Positions 61,411-64,000 of a stretch of 64,000 bases of DNA are shown here, piece by piece. Source of the DNA: Nocardia sp. CDC159 (GTDB lineage Bacteria; Actinomycetota; Actinomycetes; Mycobacteriales; Mycobacteriaceae); NCBI RefSeq assembly GCF_023740735.1, contig NZ_JAMRXH010000001.1, positions 186,001-250,000 on the forward strand. Direction: 5' to 3'. The notes under the pieces were generated by a model. That model was not told where the DNA came from and ran no database searches. It saw only the letters and a program-made list of their open reading frames with translations. Each line of letters starts with the position of its first letter. Within the stretch, counting starts at the first letter, position 1. A program made the translations under genes and the position numbers.

Positions 61411-62168
61411 CGGCGCGCCGTGACGAGCCAGGCGCGCGAGTCGAACCAGACGCCGTCGGCGCGGCAGTGCGCGGCCATGGTCGCGCGCAGCCGGACGAGC
61501 GCGTCGGCGGCGTCGGCGGCGGCCAGCGGCGCGAGCAGGTCGGCGACCATGCGCAGGGCGCGCACGGCGGCGACGGCGGCGTCGGGATCGGTGCCGTACC
61601 ACAGGGATTCACGCACCTCGGTACGGCGGATGTCGCGGAATCCGGCGGTGGTGAGAATGTCGTCCATCGCGTCCGGGTCGGCCAGCGAGAACGCTCCGCC
61701 GGCGAGGTCGGCGGGCGCGGGATCGGTGCCGGTCAGTGCCCGGTGCATCGCGACGACCCACTCCTGCCGGTCCCCACGCTGCCACACCAGTTGCACCAGC
61801 CGCGCATCCGGGCGCAACGCGCGCGCGATATTGCCGAAGGCGGCAAGCGGATCGGCGAAGAACATGGTGCCGAATCGGCTGATGCCCAGGGTGAAATGCG
61901 CGGACGGGAACGAATGGTCCTGGGCGTCGGCGTGTTCGAAACCGATATTGCCGATGCCCTCGGCCGCGGCGAGTTCGCGGGCGCGCGCCACCATCGGCGC
62001 GGAGATATCGACGCCGAAGGCGGTGCCCCGCACCGCGAGCCGCGCCGCCGTGCGGGTGGTTTGTCCGGTGCCGCAACCGATATCGAGCACGATGTCGCGC
62101 GGGCCCACCTCGAGGGCCGCCGTCAGCCGCGACTGGTGACGGCGCAGTTCGGCGTCGTAGTCGAACAC
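61407..62168 (-). CDS. SAM-dependent class I methyltransferase
   Basis: A 253-aa methyltransferase: motif I VLDIGCGTGQTTR, GVDISAPMVARARELA (motif II-type acidic residue), ADAQDHSF, and the later GFRDIRRTEV. It resembles UbiE/Trm-like small-molecule methyltransferases. The GTG start at 62168 shares one base with the stop of the upstream 50-aa gene (TAGTG), a sign of translational coupling. Substrate unknown. Confidence 0.85.
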   Translation of the reverse strand: MFDYDAELRRHQSRLTAALEVGPRDIVLDIGCGTGQTTRTAARLAVRGTAFGVDISAPMVARARELAAAEGIGNIGFEHADAQDHSFPSAHFTLGISRFGTMFFADPLAAFGNIARALRPDARLVQLVWQRGDRQEWVVAMHRALTGTDPAPADLAGGAFSLADPDAMDDILTTAGFRDIRRTEVRESLWYGTDPDAAVAAVRALRMVADLLAPLAAADAADALVRLRATMAAHCRADGVWFDSRAWLVTARR

Positions 62169-62320
62169 TACGGCTGGCGCTCGTTCAGCCGCGCGTGCAG
62201 GCGTTCGCGGACCTGGTCCGGGGTGTAGGCGCGACGCTTGCGTTGGTCGCGCACGATGACCACCCCGGTCGCCGCGACACCGGCCATCCCTGCCAGACCC
62301 AATATCTTCCACCAGCGCAT
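62168..62320 (-). CDS. 50-residue single-pass membrane protein
   Basis: A 50-aa protein MRWWKILGLAGMAGVAATGV, then VIVRDQRKRRAYTPDQVRER and a basic C-terminus ending RQP. One N-terminal TM helix is followed by a positively charged cytoplasmic tail. Support: plausible composition, and a TAGTG overlap with the methyltransferase start. Small membrane proteins of this kind are conserved in mycolic-acid actinobacteria, but no function is known. Confidence 0.6.
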   Translation of the reverse strand: MRWWKILGLAGMAGVAATGVVIVRDQRKRRAYTPDQVRERLHARLNERQP

Positions 62321-62338
62321 GCGCCTAGGCTAGTCGCC

Positions 62339-62986
62339 GTGTCACGCGAATCGCCCTCGAGCATCGGTCTCGACGCCGCCGTGGAGCTCACCCGCACCGG
62401 GGATCTGTGGCTGTTCCGCGGTCATTCCGGCGCCGACCGCACGATCCGGAGCCTGACCAACAGCCCGGTCAACCATGTCGGCATGGCCGTCGTCATCGAT
62501 GACCTGCCGCCGCTGATGTGGCATGCCGAACTCGGCCGCGCCCTGCCGGACCTGTGGTCGGGCAACCACCATCGCGGCGCACAACTGCACGATCTGCGGG
62601 CCGCGGTCCTGCGCTGGGCCCACGAATACGGGCAGCAGGCGTGGCTGCGCCAATTGGACCGCCCGGTGACCCGCGACATGGAGGACGCGGCGCTGCGCAC
62701 GGTCGCGCGGCTGGACGGCATGCCCTTCCCGTCCACCGGAGCCCTGGCGAGCCGCTGGTTCGCGGGCCGGGTGCCGCTGCCGCGGCGGAAGAAGCGCGAC
62801 ACCGGTCTCGAGAACGCCTACTGCGCGGAGATCGTCGCCCTGACCTATCAGGCCATGGGTCTGCTGCCGGAGAAGCGGCCCAATTGGTATGACCCGGGCC
62901 GCTTCTGGAGCGGCGACCACCTGCGGCTGAGCGGGGACTACCACCTCGGCGGGGAGATCACGGTGATCGTTCCGGAGCAGCCCTAG
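62339..62986 (+). CDS. Permuted-papain-like (NlpC/P60-LRAT superfamily) protein
   Basis: A 215-aa protein from GTG 62339. The pattern DLWLFRGHSGADRTIRSLTN, SPVNHVGMAVVID (catalytic-type His) and ENAYCAEIVALTYQAMG (Cys) matches permuted NlpC/P60-like hydrolases such as YiiX/LRAT-related proteins, in which the His precedes the Cys. No signal peptide. It could be a cytoplasmic amidase or acyltransferase; substrate unknown. The short 18-base gap from the small membrane gene start implies overlapping divergent promoters. Convergent with arsC. Confidence 0.65.
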   Translation: MSRESPSSIGLDAAVELTRTGDLWLFRGHSGADRTIRSLTNSPVNHVGMAVVIDDLPPLMWHAELGRALPDLWSGNHHRGAQLHDLRAAVLRWAHEYGQQAWLRQLDRPVTRDMEDAALRTVARLDGMPFPSTGALASRWFAGRVPLPRRKKRDTGLENAYCAEIVALTYQAMGLLPEKRPNWYDPGRFWSGDHLRLSGDYHLGGEITVIVPEQP

Positions 62987-63411
62987 GCCACTGACGGTAT
63001 TCCGAGTTCGGCCAGCAGACCACGGACTCGGCGTTCGATCTCGTCGCGGATCGGGCGCACCGCGTCGATGCCCTGACCGGCCGGGTCGTCGAGCTTCCAA
63101 TCCAGATAGCGTTTTCCGGGGAACAACGGGCAGGCATCGCCGCAGCCCATGGTGATCACGACGTCCGACGCCTCGACCGCGGCGCCGGTGAGCACGGTGG
63201 GCACCTCGGCGGACATATCGATGCCGATCTCGCGCATCGCCGCCACCGCGATGGGATTGACGCGCTCGGCGGGATCCGATCCGGCCGAGCGGACCTCGAC
63301 GCGGGGTCCGGCCAGGTGGGTGAGGAAGGCGGCGGCCATCTGGGAGCGCCCGGCGTTGTGGACGCAAACGAACAGGACGCTGGGGATGGGAGTAGTCGCG
63401 TCGCCGGTCAT
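62983..63411 (-). CDS. arsC: Arsenate reductase (low-MW phosphatase type)
   Basis: A 142-aa ArsC of the LMW-PTPase fold. The P-loop is VCVHNAGRSQMAAAF (C-x5-R), with AGSDPAERVNPIAVAAMREIGIDMS and MGCGDACPLFPGKRYLDWKLDDPAGQ; the two later cysteines in GCGDAC are the resolving pair of the thioredoxin/mycothiol-linked type. Reduces arsenate to arsenite for export by the upstream-encoded Acr3. It overlaps acr3 by 4 bases. Confidence 0.92.
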   Translation of the reverse strand: MTGDATTPIPSVLFVCVHNAGRSQMAAAFLTHLAGPRVEVRSAGSDPAERVNPIAVAAMREIGIDMSAEVPTVLTGAAVEASDVVITMGCGDACPLFPGKRYLDWKLDDPAGQGIDAVRPIRDEIERRVRGLLAELGIPSVA

Positions 63412-64000
63412 GACAGTGCTCCGGTTGGATGCTCGATGGGATTGCGCGGGAAACGGTTTCGTAGCGCCAGGCAGACGTACACCAGACCGACGAGGACGGG
63501 GACCTCGATGAGCGGGCCGACCACCCCCGCGAGTGCCTGGCCGGAGCTCGCGCCGTAGGTGGCGATCGCGACGGCGATGGCGAGTTCGAAGTTGTTGCCC
63601 GCGGCGGTGAACGCCAGGGTGGTGGTGCGTTCATAGCCCAGGCCCAGCAGTGCGCCGAGCAGGTAGCCCCCGCCCCACATGAGCGCGAAATACGCCAGCA
63701 GCGGTATCGCGATGCGCGCGACATCGAGGGGGTGGGCGGTGATTCGGTCGCCCTGCAGCGCGAACAGGATGACGATCGTGAACAGCAGTCCGTACAACGC
63801 CCACGGGCCCAGCCGGGGCAGCACGGTGTTCTCGTACCGGTCTCGGCCTCCTGCCCTTTCACCGAAGTGACGAGTCAGGAAACCGGCCAGCAGCGGGATA
63901 CCCAGAAAAATGAGCACGGATTTCGCGATCTGCCACGGCGAGACATGGATCTCGCTCCGCGCCAGGCCCAGCCAACCGGGCAGCACCGCCAGGTAGAACC
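63408..64000 (-). CDS. acr3: Arsenite efflux transporter ACR3 (C-terminal part, cut by window edge)
   Basis: 197 residues of the C-terminal part are visible: WQIAKSVLIFLGIPLLAGFLTR, LYGLLFTIVILFALQGDRI, and the Acr3 signature ERTTTLAFTAAGNNFELAIAVAIATYG with GVVGPLIEVPVLVGLVYV. The gene continues to the right of the window. It exports arsenite across the membrane and forms an operon with arsC. Confidence 0.92.
   Translation of the reverse strand, partial: FYLAVLPGWLGLARSEIHVSPWQIAKSVLIFLGIPLLAGFLTRHFGERAGGRDRYENTVLPRLGPWALYGLLFTIVILFALQGDRITAHPLDVARIAIPLLAYFALMWGGGYLLGALLGLGYERTTTLAFTAAGNNFELAIAVAIATYGASSGQALAGVVGPLIEVPVLVGLVYVCLALRNRFPRNPIEHPTGALS

Overview
The window is a high-GC actinobacterial chromosome segment, most likely from Nocardia or a close relative. 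The gene set points that way: a complete DosR/DosT-type dormancy regulon, a bacterial nitric oxide synthase, a latex-clearing rubber oxygenase, an AlkB alkane hydroxylase, GTG and TTG starts, and a GerW-family protein. No rRNA, tRNA or CRISPR array was recognised.

Layout. 0-9 kb is ordinary chromosome: a phosphoribosyltransferase start at the left edge, a SnoaL-like protein, a YdjM-like membrane protein, a membrane-anchored Ser/Thr kinase, an SCO6745-like protein, a P1/S58 peptidase, a secreted SMP-30-like protein, and an MFS exporter with its ArsR-like regulator. 9-19.1 kb is an accessory island. It starts with a truncated, frameshifted nucleotidyltransferase next to a 0.56-kb element bounded by inverted, Xer/dif-like sites. 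It continues with an HNH endonuclease-like gene divergent from a Schlafen/AlbA-domain gene, then three consecutive TTG-start genes ending in a DUF6338 membrane protein. It ends with a Tn7-like transposition module (tnsA, tnsB, tnsC, tniQ).

19.2-45.7 kb is a dense hypoxia/NO dormancy island: two universal stress proteins, OtsB1-like trehalose-6-phosphate phosphatase/GH65 fusion, three Acg-like nitroreductases, an Rv2004c-like kinase, a long hibernation factor (Rv0079/RafH-like), a WS/DGAT acyltransferase, PfkB, a DosT/DosS-like GAF histidine kinase, a flavodoxin, a GyrI-DUF302 fusion, the DevR/DosR response regulator, a PEP-synthase-like gene and an SDR. Nine near-palindromic GGAC(C/T)nnnGnCC boxes lie in front of most of these transcription units and look like DosR operators. 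The island is interrupted at 39.2-41.8 kb by an IS21-family element with a 6-bp target duplication. The PEP-synthase gene, istA and the third nitroreductase carry frameshifts.

45.7-64 kb is mixed metabolism and stress: GerW-family protein, an orphan duplicated VapB-like antitoxin, nitric oxide synthase, a 44-46 bp tandem repeat, AraC regulator, Lcp rubber oxygenase, alpha/beta hydrolase with divergent TetR regulator and shared operator, AlkB, secreted lipase, BASS transporter, a degenerate IS481-type gene overlapping a Cmx-like exporter, secreted GH1 glycosidase, hydrolase with paired operators, a 50-aa membrane protein coupled to a methyltransferase, a permuted-papain-like protein, and the start of an arsenic operon (arsC, acr3) cut by the right edge.

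How it fits together: DevR and the heme-type kinase would switch on energy-sparing functions under hypoxia or NO (ribosome hibernation, triacylglycerol storage, trehalose metabolism, nitroreductases, stress proteins). The NO synthase 2 kb beyond the island could supply an internal NO signal, which is inference. The hydrocarbon block (Lcp, AlkB, lipase, DGAT) fits a lipid- and rubber-degrading soil actinomycete.
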